A DNA stretch of 41,436 nucleotides from Streptomyces sp. ISL-94 (GCF_018614075.1 NZ_JAGGOZ010000072.1:1-41436), one strand, 5' to 3'; shown: positions 16,150 through 24,318, counted from the stretch's first letter. Translations and numbers: made by a program. The notes: a model not told the origin generated them from the sequence alone.

Positions 16150-17261
16150 AGAAACTCGACAAGGACCGGCTGCTCCTCGGCTTCGCCGGGCCCGTGCTCG
16201 CGCTCCTCAGCGCCTTCCTGCTGACCGTGGTCGTACTGGCCGCGACGGGCATCGACCCGATCGAGCCGCTGCGCCTGATGGTGGAGAACGCCGGATACGA
16301 GGACGTCCAGGTCCTCATCGTGAACCAGGCCGGCACGTACTACCTGGCGGCCCTGGCCGTGGCCATCGGCTTCCGGATGAACCTCTTCAACATCGGCGTC
16401 GACGGCCAGTACCGCCTCGCGGCGATGCTCTCCGCCGTGGTCGGCGCGGCCGTGGCCCTGCCCGGCCCGCTGCACCTGCTGCTGATCGTGCTCGTGGCGA
16501 TGCTCGTCGGCGCCTTCTGGTCCGGTATCGCCGGAGTCCTCAAGGCCAAGCGCGGGGTGAGCGAGGTCGTCTCCACGATCATGCTGAACGCCATCGCGAC
16601 CAGCCTGATCGCCTGGCTGATGCTGACGAAGAACCTCGGCGTCCAGCTGGAGGGCTCCAACGACCTGACGACCGGCGACATCGCCGAGTCGGGCTGGTTC
16701 CCGGCGGTCTCCCTCGGCGACGGGCTGGAGATCTACGGCTTCACCTTCGTGGCCTTCGCCCTCGGCATCGTCTACTGGTTCGCGCTGGGCCGCACCCGCT
16801 TCGGCTTCGACCTGCGCGCCACCGGTGCCAGCGAGTCCGCCGCCCAGGCCTCGGGCGTCGACGCCAAGAAGATGGTCATCACCGCGATGCTCATCTCCGG
16901 CGCGGTCGCGGGCCTGGCCGGCATGCCGCAGCTGCTGGGCGAGACCCACACGTACAACCTGGCCTTCCCGACCGGTGTCGGCTTCACCGGCATCACCATC
17001 GCGCTGCTCGGCCGCAACAGCCCGGTCGGCATCCTCTTCGCCGCCTTCCTGATGGCCTTCATCGACAAGGCCTCGGCCTCGCTCGACCAGGCCGGGTACG
17101 CGAAGGAGATCGGCACGATCATGAAGGGCCTGATCGTGATCGCGGTCGTCGTCTCGTACGAACTCGTCCGCCGCTACGGCATCCGGCGCCAGCAGCAGAA
17201 GGTCGGCGAGGAGCTCGCCGCCGGGCACGCCATCAAGACCGACAAGGAGGTCGCGGCGTGA
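16146..17261 (+). CDS. Nucleoside ABC importer permease 1
   Basis: A 371-aa BPD_transp_2 family permease. It starts ATG at 16146, overlapping the ATPase stop by four bases (ATGA). About nine hydrophobic helices can be read, beginning GFAGPVLALLSAFLLTVVVL and including the family block YYLAALAVAIGFRMNLFNIG with VDGQYRLAAM. The cytoplasmic coupling segment LRATGASESAAQASGVDAKK follows the sixth or seventh helix, and a PQLLGETHTYNLAF loop lies near the centre of the translocation path. It pairs with permease 2 as a heterodimer. The C-terminus is charged (AIKTDKEVAA). Confidence 0.95.
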   Translation: MKKLDKDRLLLGFAGPVLALLSAFLLTVVVLAATGIDPIEPLRLMVENAGYEDVQVLIVNQAGTYYLAALAVAIGFRMNLFNIGVDGQYRLAAMLSAVVGAAVALPGPLHLLLIVLVAMLVGAFWSGIAGVLKAKRGVSEVVSTIMLNAIATSLIAWLMLTKNLGVQLEGSNDLTTGDIAESGWFPAVSLGDGLEIYGFTFVAFALGIVYWFALGRTRFGFDLRATGASESAAQASGVDAKKMVITAMLISGAVAGLAGMPQLLGETHTYNLAFPTGVGFTGITIALLGRNSPVGILFAAFLMAFIDKASASLDQAGYAKEIGTIMKGLIVIAVVVSYELVRRYGIRRQQQKVGEELAAGHAIKTDKEVAA

Positions 17262-18523
17262 GCACCAGCACTGTCTCCGCGACGGCCGCCGCCCCGAAGA
17301 AGTCCGGCGGCCGCAAGAAGCTCACCCTGCCCTGGATCATGCTGATCATCGCGGGCGGCCTCGCGCTCGTCTCGCTGGTCCGCCTGATCAGCGGTGCGAA
17401 CGACCTGACCTCGGTCGGCCAGGTCTCCGGCGCCCTCTCGCTCGCGGTGCCGATCGGCCTCGCCGGCCTCGGCGGCCTGTGGGCCGAGCGCGCGGGCGTC
17501 GTCAACATCGGCCTCGAAGGCATGATGATCCTCGGCACCTGGTTCGGTGCCTGGGCGGGCTACCAGTGGGGCCCGTGGACCGGTGTCCTCGCCGGCGTCA
17601 TCGGCGGTGCCCTCGGCGGCCTGCTGCACGCGATCATCACGGTCACCTTCAACGTGAACCACATCGTCTCCGGTGTGGCCGTCAACATCCTGGCGCTGGG
17701 CTTCACCCAGTACCTGTCGAACTTCACCTTCGCGGACGCGCCGGGCGGCTCCTCCAAGCAGTCGCCGCAGGTCGAGCCGATCTACAAGATCACCGTGCCG
17801 GGGTTGTCCGACTGGATGTCGGATCTGCAGGGCAAGCACTGGTTCTTCATCTCGGACCTCGCCGGCGTCATCGGCGGCCTGGTCACCGAGCTGTCCCTGC
17901 TGACCGTCCTCGCCCTGCTGCTGATCCCGGGCACCTGGTGGGTGCTGTGGCGGACCACCTTCGGCCTGCGGCTGCGCTCCTGCGGCGAGAACCCCGTCGC
18001 CGCCGAGTCGCTGGGCGTCAACGTCTACAAGTACAAGTACATCGCCGTGGTCGTCTCGGGCGCCCTGGCGGGCCTCGGCGGCGTGTTCCTGTCGATCGTC
18101 GCCAGCCCGATCTACCAGGAGGGCCAGACCGGCGGCCGCGGCTACATCGGTCTCGCCGCGATGATCTTCGGTAACTGGATGCCGGGCGGCATGGCACTGG
18201 GCGCGGGCCTGTTCGGCTTCATCGACAGCCTCAAGCTGCGCGGCGGCGCCACGAACGTCCACGCGATGCTGCTGCTGATCGCGATCGTGCTGGTGCTGGT
18301 CTGCGCCTGGCAGCTGTACAAGAAGAAGTACCTCCAGGCCGGCATCTCGGCGGTCTGCGCCGCGCTGCTGTTCCTCTGGTACGCGCTCACCGACTCGGTG
18401 CCGAGCCAGTTCGTGGACGCCGCCCCGTACGTGACCACCCTGCTGGTGCTCGCGCTGTCGGCGCAGCGCCTGCGGATGCCGAAGGCGGACGGCATGCCGT
18501 ACCGCAAGGGCCAGGGCAAGTGA
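17258..18523 (+). CDS. Nucleoside ABC importer permease 2
   Basis: A 421-aa second permease of the same family, starting GTG at 17258 and overlapping permease 1 by GTGA. Family landmarks: PIGLAGLGGLWAERAGVVNI with GLEGMMILGTW, then NVNHIVSGVAVNILALGFTQ, LRSCGENPVAAESLGVNVYK as the coupling helix, and GRGYIGLAAMIFGNWMPGG. Compared with permease 1 it has a longer central periplasmic loop (about residues 145-200) and a hydrophobic C-terminal extension of two helices (ISAVCAALLFLWYAL and YVTTLLVLALSA). The stop overlaps the GTG of cdd by four bases, so all four genes are translationally coupled. Confidence 0.95.
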   Translation: MSTSTVSATAAAPKKSGGRKKLTLPWIMLIIAGGLALVSLVRLISGANDLTSVGQVSGALSLAVPIGLAGLGGLWAERAGVVNIGLEGMMILGTWFGAWAGYQWGPWTGVLAGVIGGALGGLLHAIITVTFNVNHIVSGVAVNILALGFTQYLSNFTFADAPGGSSKQSPQVEPIYKITVPGLSDWMSDLQGKHWFFISDLAGVIGGLVTELSLLTVLALLLIPGTWWVLWRTTFGLRLRSCGENPVAAESLGVNVYKYKYIAVVVSGALAGLGGVFLSIVASPIYQEGQTGGRGYIGLAAMIFGNWMPGGMALGAGLFGFIDSLKLRGGATNVHAMLLLIAIVLVLVCAWQLYKKKYLQAGISAVCAALLFLWYALTDSVPSQFVDAAPYVTTLLVLALSAQRLRMPKADGMPYRKGQGK

Positions 18524-18918
18524 CGGCGGCGCTCACCCCCGACTGGGAGGCCCTGCGGGAGGCCGCCCGGGACGCCATGTCCCGGGCGTACGCCCCGTAC
18601 TCGGGCTTCCCGGTCGGTGTCGCCGCCCTCGTCGACGACGGCCGCATAGTCGTCGGCTGCAACGTGGAGAACGCGAGCTACGGGCTGGGGCTGTGCGCCG
18701 AATGCGGCCTGGTCTCCTCCCTCCAGGCCACCGGCGGCGGCCGGCTGACGCACTTCACCTGCGTCGACGGCAAGGGCCAGATCCTGGTGCCGTGCGGACG
18801 CTGCCGCCAGCTCCTGTTCGAGTTCGGCGGCCCGGACCTGCTGGTGGATACCCCGCACGGGATCCTGCCGCTGGCCGAGATGCTGCCGCAGGCCTTCGGG
18901 CCCGACCATCTGAGATAG
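18520..18918 (+). CDS. cdd: Cytidine deaminase
   Basis: A 132-aa homotetrameric-type cytidine deaminase that converts (deoxy)cytidine to (deoxy)uridine, supplying substrate for the pyrimidine phosphorylase encoded next. It has AYAPYSGFPVGVAAL, then the zinc/catalytic block CNVENASYGLGLCAECGLVS (catalytic Glu in C-A-E) and PCGRCRQLLFEF with the other two zinc Cys. Length and motif spacing are normal. It starts with GTG overlapping permease 2, so uptake and deamination are made together. The end is followed after seven bases by a perfect terminator-like hairpin. Confidence 0.97.
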   Translation: MTAALTPDWEALREAARDAMSRAYAPYSGFPVGVAALVDDGRIVVGCNVENASYGLGLCAECGLVSSLQATGGGRLTHFTCVDGKGQILVPCGRCRQLLFEFGGPDLLVDTPHGILPLAEMLPQAFGPDHLR

Positions 18919-18925
18919 CAGTGCC

Positions 18926-18959
18926 GACGGCCCTCCGCCCTGCCGGGCAGAGGGCCGTC
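18926..18959 (+). terminator. Terminator after cdd
   Basis: Arms GACGGCCCTC and GAGGGCCGTC with an inner GCCC/GGGC stem around TGCC and single bulges. It ends the ABC-cdd transcript before deoA, which then has its own operator. Confidence 0.8.
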
Positions 18960-18964
18960 ACCCT

Positions 18965-18991
18965 TCCTGTAGACCTGTAGACCTGTAGACC
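18965..18991. repeat. Three tandem copies of an 8-bp repeat (CCTGTAGA) upstream of deoA
   Basis: The unit CCTGTAGA is repeated head to tail three times from 18966 and followed by CCT. It lies 20 bases before the deoA operator. Role unknown; it could be slippage-prone or a binding array. Confidence 0.6.
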
Positions 18992-19010
18992 TCTCGGTCA
19001 CACCCTCTCT

Positions 19011-19022
19011 CTATGCGCGTAG
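19011..19022. promoter_or_regulatory. Nucleoside-salvage operator upstream of deoA
   Basis: CTATGCGCGTAG, one substitution from the perfect palindrome CTACGCGCGTAG. It ends 13 bases before the deoA ATG and directly abuts the ribosome-binding site AAGGAAG, so here it probably overlaps the transcription start or leader. Confidence 0.65.
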
Positions 19023-19035
19023 AAGGAAGCACTTC

Positions 19036-20313
19036 ATGGACGTCATCTCCGTCATCCGGACCAAGCGGGACCGCGGCGAGCTGAGCCCCGAGCAGATCGA
19101 CTGGGTCATCGACGCGTACACGCGGGGTGTCGTCGCCGACGAGCAGATGTCGGCGCTGGCGATGGCCATCCTGCTGAACGGCATGAACCGGGCCGAGATC
19201 GCGCGCTGGACCGCCGCGATGATCGCCTCCGGGGAGCGCATGAACTTCGACTCCCTCTCCCGCCCGACCGCCGACAAGCACTCCACGGGCGGCGTCGGCG
19301 ACAAGATCACCCTGCCGCTGGCCCCGCTCGTCGCGGCCTGCGGTGCGGCCGTGCCCCAGCTGTCCGGCCGCGGGCTCGGCCACACCGGCGGCACCCTCGA
19401 CAAGCTGGAGTCCATCCCCGGCTGGCGCGCGCTGCTGTCCAACGAGGAGATGCTGCACGTCCTGGACACCACCGGCGCGGTCATCTGCGCGGCGGGCGAC
19501 GGCCTGGCCCCGGCGGACAAGAAGCTCTACGCGCTGCGCGACGTGACGGGCACGGTCGAGGCCATCCCGCTGATCGCCTCCTCGATCATGTCGAAGAAGA
19601 TCGCCGAGGGTACGGGGTCGCTCGTCCTGGACGTCAAGGTCGGCAGCGGCGCCTTCATGAAGAACATCGAGGACGCGCGCGAGCTGGCGCGGACCATGGT
19701 GGGCCTGGGCACCGACTCGGGCGTCAAGACCGTCGCGCTCCTGACGGACATGTCCACACCGCTGGGCCTGACGGCCGGCAACGCGCTGGAGGTCCGCGAA
19801 TCGGTCGAGGTCCTGGCCGGCGGCGGCCCCGCCGACGTGGTCGAGCTGACCATCGCGCTGGCCAAGGAGATGCTGGACGCGGCGGGCATCAAGGACGCCG
19901 ACCCGGCGAAGGCCCTGGCCGACGGCTCCGCCATGGACCACTGGCGCCGGATGATCGCGGCCCAGGGCGGCGACCCGGACGCGACCCTGCCGGTGGCGCG
20001 CGAGCAGCACGTGGTCACCGCCCCGGCCTCGGGCGTCCTCACCCGCCTGGACGCGTACGCGGTCGGCGTGGGCGCCTGGCGCCTCGGCGCGGGCCGCGCC
20101 CGCAAGGAGGACCCGGTGCAGGCGGGCGCCGGCATCGAGCTGCACGCCAAGCCGGGCGACACGGTCACGGCAGGCCAGCCGCTGATGACGCTGCACACGG
20201 ACACGCCGGAGAAGTTCGACTACGCCCTCGCCTCCCTGGAGGGCTCGTACGACATCGCCCCGCCGGGCACGGCCTTCTCCGCCACGCCGATCATCCTGGA
20301 CCGCATCGCCTGA
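19036..20313 (+). CDS. deoA: Thymidine / pyrimidine-nucleoside phosphorylase
   Basis: A 425-aa phosphorylase that splits thymidine or deoxyuridine with phosphate into base and (deoxy)ribose-1-phosphate. The N-terminal helical domain starts MDVISVIRTKRDRGELSPEQ. The signature KHSTGGVGDK binds phosphate, followed by SGRGLGHTGGTLDKLESIPG, and the base-binding region has LYALRDVTGTVEAIPLIASS and SKKIAEG. DVKVGSGAFMK gives the second conserved Lys region. The C-terminal domain contains a biotinyl-like fold with GAGIELHAKPGDTVTAGQPL. Length is normal. AGGAAG is eight bases upstream of the ATG. It is separated from cdd by a terminator and has its own operator. Confidence 0.97.
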   Translation: MDVISVIRTKRDRGELSPEQIDWVIDAYTRGVVADEQMSALAMAILLNGMNRAEIARWTAAMIASGERMNFDSLSRPTADKHSTGGVGDKITLPLAPLVAACGAAVPQLSGRGLGHTGGTLDKLESIPGWRALLSNEEMLHVLDTTGAVICAAGDGLAPADKKLYALRDVTGTVEAIPLIASSIMSKKIAEGTGSLVLDVKVGSGAFMKNIEDARELARTMVGLGTDSGVKTVALLTDMSTPLGLTAGNALEVRESVEVLAGGGPADVVELTIALAKEMLDAAGIKDADPAKALADGSAMDHWRRMIAAQGGDPDATLPVAREQHVVTAPASGVLTRLDAYAVGVGAWRLGAGRARKEDPVQAGAGIELHAKPGDTVTAGQPLMTLHTDTPEKFDYALASLEGSYDIAPPGTAFSATPIILDRIA

Positions 20314-20335
20314 TCGCCAGTCCCCCCGACTCGTC

Positions 20336-20373
20336 GGCGCGGCTCCCCGTCCGGAGCCGCGCCGGCGTCTTTT
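20336..20373 (+). terminator. Terminator after deoA
   Basis: Perfect 11-bp arms GGCGCGGCTCC (20336-20346) and GGAGCCGCGCC (20353-20363) with a six-base loop, followed by GGCGTCTTTT. The best canonical terminator in the window. Confidence 0.88.
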
Positions 20374-20427
20374 CACATCCCTGCGCACCCACCGATGAAT
20401 TGCGGCGGGCGGGGGAGTCACCCCTGC

Positions 20428-20766
20428 GTGGAGATCACCCGACTCGTGCTGCCCGGACCCAGCCCGGCCGCGCGCGACGCCGAACCGCTGTGCGCGCGTC
20501 TGGGCCGCCTGTACGAGGACGGGGCGCGCACGGTGGAGTGCGATGCGCGGGCCGTCACCGCGCCGGGGCTGGGGGCCGTCGAGGTGCTGGCCCGGCTGCG
20601 GCTGGCCGCCCGGGGGCGCGGGGGCTTCGCCGTCACCGGCGCCGGCCCCGCGCTGCGGGCGCTACTGGACCTCGTAGGCCTCGTCGAGCTGCTCGGGGAG
20701 GCCGAAGAGCGGGAACCACCGCTCGGTGTCCAGGAAGGCGTTGAGCCCGACGATCTTGCCGTCTGA
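20428..20766 (+). CDS. STAS-domain protein (anti-sigma antagonist-like)
   Basis: A 112-aa protein with the STAS fold pattern: VEITRLVLP strand, a helix over DAEPLCARLGRLYEDG, then VECDARAVTAPGLGAVEVLA and RGGFAVTGAGPALRALL, a C-terminal helix. The Asp-x-x-x-V-T-A-P loop is where SpoIIAA-type proteins carry the phosphorylatable Ser/Thr; here a Thr is available. GTG at 20428 was chosen because GGGGGAG ends ten bases upstream; an ATG at 20395 would add 11 residues. The last 35 codons overlap, antisense, the end of the sigma gene at 20662. The C-terminal LGVQEGVEPDD motif looks familiar from Streptomyces STAS proteins, so I believe the overlap is real. Confidence 0.65.
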   Translation: MEITRLVLPGPSPAARDAEPLCARLGRLYEDGARTVECDARAVTAPGLGAVEVLARLRLAARGRGGFAVTGAGPALRALLDLVGLVELLGEAEEREPPLGVQEGVEPDDLAV

Positions 20767-21657
20767 GATCTCCAGCACTTGGAGCGCCCACGGCGTGTGG
20801 CCCGACCCCGAGGCCGCCGGACGGTATTGGCCGAAGGCCGGCATGCCGTTCGCCGTCGTCGGGATCAGGCGGGAGCCCTTGCAGCCGATGCCCTGGTTCA
20901 GGTGCCAGGCCGCGATGTCGGCGTGGCCCTGGAGCCACAGGTCGAACGGCGGCATCGACAGCACCGCGTCCTCGTGCAGGAGCGTGGTGAGCCGCGAGAT
21001 GTCGTACGCCTCGAAGGCGGACAGGTACTGCTCCAGCAGCTTCGCCTGGTCCTCGTCCAGCGGGTCGGCGGCGTCGCTCTCGCGGATCCGGCTGCCCGCC
21101 AGCGTGGCCCGCGCCCGCTGGAGGGCGCTGTTCACCGACGCCACCGTGGTGTCCAGGAGCTGCGCGACCTCGTCGGCCTTCCAGGCCAGCACCTCGCGCA
21201 GGATGAGCACCGCCCGCTGCTTCGCCGGCAGGTGCTGGAGCACCGCGACGAACGCCAGGCGGACGGATTCCTTCGCCAGGGCCATCTCCGCCGGGTCGGC
21301 GGTCTGCGGCAGCACCCGGCCGTCCGGGACCGGCTCCAGCCAGGTCACCTCGGGCCGCTCGTTCAGCACGGCGGAGGCCTGGTGCTGCGGGGCGGTCAGG
21401 TCCATCGGGCGGGCCCGCTTCTTCCCGGCGTTCAGCAGGTCCAGGCAGACGTTGGTGGCGATCCGGTACAGCCACGACCGCAGCGAGGAGCGGCCCTCGA
21501 ACCTGTCGTGGCTGCGCCAGGCGCGGATGTACGTGTCCTGCACCGCGTCCTCGGCGTCGAAGGAGGAGCCGAGCATCCGGTAGCAGTAGCCGGTCAGTTC
21601 GATGCGGTAGCGATCCATCGCCGCATCGAGATCCGTGTCCGTCGCGAGGTCTGTCAT
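20662..21657 (-). CDS. ECF sigma factor of the SigG/SigX5 type with C-terminal SnoaL-like domain
   Basis: A 331-aa sigma factor. Residues about 10-85 form region 2 (ELTGYCYRMLGSSFDAEDAV, FEGRSSLRSWLYRIATNVCL). Then the SigX5-type linker DLTAPQ ... NERPEVTWLEPVPD, and region 4 at about 140-200 (LPAKQRAVLILREVLAWKAD, then VASVNSALQRARATL). Residues 215-331 are a SnoaL/NTF2-like domain (LEQYLSAFEAYDISRLTTLL ... LFGLPEQLDEAYEVQ) that in related ECF families modulates activity in place of an anti-sigma factor. No dedicated anti-sigma gene is adjacent. The 3' end overlaps the convergent STAS gene by 105 bases. ATG at 21657. The stimulus is unknown. Confidence 0.9.
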   Translation of the reverse strand: MTDLATDTDLDAAMDRYRIELTGYCYRMLGSSFDAEDAVQDTYIRAWRSHDRFEGRSSLRSWLYRIATNVCLDLLNAGKKRARPMDLTAPQHQASAVLNERPEVTWLEPVPDGRVLPQTADPAEMALAKESVRLAFVAVLQHLPAKQRAVLILREVLAWKADEVAQLLDTTVASVNSALQRARATLAGSRIRESDAADPLDEDQAKLLEQYLSAFEAYDISRLTTLLHEDAVLSMPPFDLWLQGHADIAAWHLNQGIGCKGSRLIPTTANGMPAFGQYRPAASGSGHTPWALQVLEISDGKIVGLNAFLDTERWFPLFGLPEQLDEAYEVQ

Positions 21658-21740
21658 GTCCGCCGATCCCCCTGGTAGAACCCGATACTTCGGAAACTAC
21701 CGGAGGGCTCTGACAGCCGCAGCCCGACCGGCCGAAGCCC

Positions 21741-23066
21741 TCAGCGGGCGGCCGCCGCCCCGGCCGGGAGCCGGCGCTCCGCGCGGGCCGCGTGGGACCC
21801 GTACAGCGTGATCGAGGCGACGCCGATCACCGCGAGCAGCGCGATGCCCACCGTGGCCGCCCACCCCGCGGAGTGGTAGGCGAGGGCGCCCAGGGTGCCG
21901 CCCGCGCTGGAGCCCAGGTAGTACGCCGACTGGTAGAGGGCGGAGGCCTGCGCCCGGCCCGTCTTCGCCGTACGGCTCACCGCCGAGGAGGCCGCAGCGT
22001 GGCCGGCGAAGAAGCCCGCCGTGATCAGGACCAGGCCGAGCAGGATCGCCGGCAGCGCATCGGCCAGCGAGAGCAGCAGGCCCAGCGCCGTCGTCGTCAC
22101 CGCCAGGTACAGCGCGCCGCGCCGGCCCGTGCGCGCCACCAGCTGCCCGGCGGCCGCCGAGGAGACCGTACCGACCAGGTAGACCAGGAAGACCGACCCG
22201 ACGACGCCCTGCCCGAGCGAGAACGGCTCGTCGACGAGGCGGTAGCCGATCACGGTGTACACCGCGCCGAAGACGGTCATGAACAGCGCGCCGATCCCGT
22301 ACAGCCGCAGCAGCAGCGGATCACGCAGGTGCCCGGCGACCGTACGGCCCACCGCGCGCGGGTTCAGCGACGAGGGGCGGAAGAACCGGGCCCGGGGCAG
22401 CAGCACCAGGAAGGCCGCCGCGCAGGCCAGCGCCACCAGCCCGACGGCCAGCAGGCCCGCCCGCCAGCCGCCCAGCTGCGCCGCCCAGCCCGTGACGAGG
22501 CGGCCGCTCATGCCGCCGATGGAGTTCCCCGCCACGAACAGGCCGATCGCACCGACCAGGGCCTTCGGCTTGACCTCCTCCGCCAGGTACGCCATCGCGG
22601 AGGCCGGGATCCCGGCGATCGCCGCGCCCTGTACGGCGCGCAGCGCCACCAGCCACTCCAGGTTCGGCGCGAAGGGCACCAGCAGGCCGACGCCGACGGC
22701 CACCGCCATCGACCAGGTCATCACCCGGGTGCGGCCGAACCGCTCGGACAGCGCGCTGAGCGGCAGGACGAACAGCGCGAGCGCGCCGGTGGCCGCGGAC
22801 ACCGTCCAGCTGGCCTGACCCGCCGTCACCCCGAAGCCGTCGGAGATCGCGGGCAGCAGCGCCTGGGTGGAGTAGAGGAGGGCGAAGGTGGCGAGTCCGG
22901 CGGCGAAGAGCGCGAGGCTCATCCGGCGGTAGCCGGGGCGGCCGGGCTCCCGGCCCTCGGGGGTGTGGGTGTCGGCGGCGGGGAACGACGGGGTGGAGGC
23001 ACCCGGGATCGAGGATCCCTCCCAGCGGTAGCTGGGGGAGGGTGCCCCGGTATGAGCGGGAGGCAT
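21741..23066 (-). CDS. MFS efflux transporter (YnfM-like)
   Basis: A 441-aa major facilitator with 12 predicted helices, starting MSLALFAAGLATFALLYSTQ at about residue 50. Family marks are the QALLPAISDGFGV segment of the YnfM/arabinose-efflux branch, the A motif LSERFGRTRVM after helix 2, GNSIGGMSGRLVTGW in helix 5 and the C-terminal repeat with ARTGRRGALYLA. Residues 1-48 form a soluble Pro/Ser/Gly-rich extension; residues 8-17 (APSPSYRWEG) are encoded by a GC-rich hairpin that I think is a mobile intergenic repeat, so translation may start later, for example at the Met near residue 49. It is divergent from a LysR gene, the usual arrangement for a regulated exporter. Substrate unknown. Confidence 0.9.
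   Translation of the reverse strand: MPPAHTGAPSPSYRWEGSSIPGASTPSFPAADTHTPEGREPGRPGYRRMSLALFAAGLATFALLYSTQALLPAISDGFGVTAGQASWTVSAATGALALFVLPLSALSERFGRTRVMTWSMAVAVGVGLLVPFAPNLEWLVALRAVQGAAIAGIPASAMAYLAEEVKPKALVGAIGLFVAGNSIGGMSGRLVTGWAAQLGGWRAGLLAVGLVALACAAAFLVLLPRARFFRPSSLNPRAVGRTVAGHLRDPLLLRLYGIGALFMTVFGAVYTVIGYRLVDEPFSLGQGVVGSVFLVYLVGTVSSAAAGQLVARTGRRGALYLAVTTTALGLLLSLADALPAILLGLVLITAGFFAGHAAASSAVSRTAKTGRAQASALYQSAYYLGSSAGGTLGALAYHSAGWAATVGIALLAVIGVASITLYGSHAARAERRLPAGAAAAR
23023..23046. repeat. GC-rich hairpin repeat inside the MFS N-terminus
   Basis: CCCTCCCAGC and GCTGGGGGAGGG form a hairpin around GGTA. I recall this sequence as a recurrent intergenic element in Streptomyces. On the minus strand it encodes PSPSYRWEG, so the MFS frame has absorbed it or starts downstream of it. 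Confidence 0.5.
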
Positions 23067-23114
23067 ACGTCGAAGGTAGGCCGCTCTTTTTGATGCGTCC
23101 AATGCACGGATTCG

Positions 23115-23123
23115 CGATAATCG
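23115..23123. promoter_or_regulatory. Candidate LysR-type site in the MFS/LysR divergent region
   Basis: Short dyad CGATAATCG, the most A/T-rich part of the 92-base divergent region, within a wider inverted pair TGATGC (23091-23096) and GCATCA (23134-23139). LysR-type regulators favour such sites between divergent genes, but no clear T-N11-A box with strong symmetry is present. Confidence 0.3.
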
Positions 23124-23158
23124 ATCCACTCATGCATCAGCACAGCTCAGGGCGGCGT

Positions 23159-24103
23159 ATGTCGATGAACCGTTACGAAGAAGACATGCCGGTGACACGT
23201 TTGCTGGCCCCGCGCCTCGCGTACTTCGCGGCCGTCGCCCGGCACGAGCACGTCACCCGCGCCGCGCACGAACTGGGCGTACCGCAGTCCACCCTGTCGC
23301 GGGCCATGGTCCGTCTCGAACAGGACCTGGGCGTCACGCTGTTCGCCCGCACGGGCCGCACCGTCGCCCTCACCACGGCGGGCCGCACCTTCCTGGCCTC
23401 CGCCGAACAGGCCCTCGACGGCATCGCCCGCGCCGCCGAATCCGTCCAGCAGGACGCCGACCCCGCCTTCGGCAAGGTCGCCTTCGGCTTCCTGCACACC
23501 CTGGGCTCCGAGACCGTACCCGGCCTCATCCGCGCCTTCCGCGCCGACCACCCGCGCGTCCGCTTCTCCCTCGTCCAGAACTACGGCGAGGCCATGCTGG
23601 AGAAGCTGCGGGCCGGCGAGCTCGACCTCTGCCTCACCTCGCCCGTGCCCGACGCCCCCGACCTCGTCGCCCGCCGCCTCGACGAACAGCGGCTGCGCCT
23701 CGTCGTCCCCGACGACCACCGCCTCGCCGGCCGCAAGCGCATCCGCCTCGCCGAGGCCGCCGAGGAAACCTTCGTCACCCTGGAAGCGGGCTACGGGCTG
23801 CGCCGCATCACCGACGACCTGTGCGCGGAGGCCGGGTTCATCCCGCGCGTCGCCTTCGAGGGCGAGGAGGCCGAAACCCTGCGCGGCCTGGTCGCCGCCG
23901 GCCTTGGCGTGGCCCTCCTGCCACCCCCGGCGGTCGCCCGCCCCGGCGTGGTCGAGCTGACGGTCACCGCCCCGCGCGCCGTCCGCGAGATCGGCCTCGC
24001 CTGGCTCGACGGCCACCCCGACACCCCACCGGTGGCGGAGTTCAAACGCTTCCTCCTCTCCCGGCGCGGCAGTCTGATCCCGGAGCTGGAACCACCGGCC
24101 TGA
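23159..24103 (+). CDS. LysR-family transcriptional regulator
   Basis: A 314-aa LysR regulator. The N-terminal winged helix-turn-helix reads LAYFAAVARHEHVTRAAHEL, GVPQSTLSRAMVRLEQDLG, VTLFARTGRTVALTTAGRTF (residues about 15-75). The effector domain begins near FGKVAFGFLHTLGSETVPGL and includes DLCLTSPVPDAPDLVARRLD. The best start is ATG at 23159 (MSMNRYEEDM), with a weak AGGG upstream; ATG at 23132 is an alternative. It is divergent from the MFS gene, which it probably controls, with itself as a second target. The effector-domain pattern is of the common CbbR/HexR-like kind, with no ligand deducible. Confidence 0.88.
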   Translation: MSMNRYEEDMPVTRLLAPRLAYFAAVARHEHVTRAAHELGVPQSTLSRAMVRLEQDLGVTLFARTGRTVALTTAGRTFLASAEQALDGIARAAESVQQDADPAFGKVAFGFLHTLGSETVPGLIRAFRADHPRVRFSLVQNYGEAMLEKLRAGELDLCLTSPVPDAPDLVARRLDEQRLRLVVPDDHRLAGRKRIRLAEAAEETFVTLEAGYGLRRITDDLCAEAGFIPRVAFEGEEAETLRGLVAAGLGVALLPPPAVARPGVVELTVTAPRAVREIGLAWLDGHPDTPPVAEFKRFLLSRRGSLIPELEPPA

Positions 24104-24168
24104 CGCCGGCCACACCCACCCCCCACTGGCCTAGGGGGCGCCTTGGGCCACTTGGGCTGACGCGCCCG

Positions 24169-24241
24169 ATCCAGCCTCGCCGGCTGAGGGGCGTCTTCGC
24201 CCAGCTTGGGGCCGAGGCCGGCCACATCCAGCCTCGCCGGC
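24169..24241. repeat. Two copies of a 16-bp Streptomyces intergenic repeat
   Basis: The sequence ATCCAGCCTCGCCGGC occurs at 24169-24184 and 24226-24241. Its reverse complement differs by one base from 37181-37196. The stretch 24104-24318 between the LysR and LuxR genes contains only this repeat, a GGGGGTCCCCCC dyad near 24251 and the terminators listed separately; no gene is seen. Confidence 0.6.
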
Positions 24242-24284
24242 GTGTGAGATGGGGGTCCCCCCCGGACGAAGTCTGGGGGAGGGT

Positions 24285-24318
24285 CTGGGGCGGAGCCCCA
24301 GGTCCGGGCGCAGCCCGG
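24285..24318 (-). terminator. Tandem hairpins after the LuxR-type regulator
   Basis: Two adjacent perfect hairpins, CTGGGGC/GCCCCAG (24285-24301) and CCGGGC/GCCCGG (24304-24318), directly downstream of the stop on the minus strand. Confidence 0.6.
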
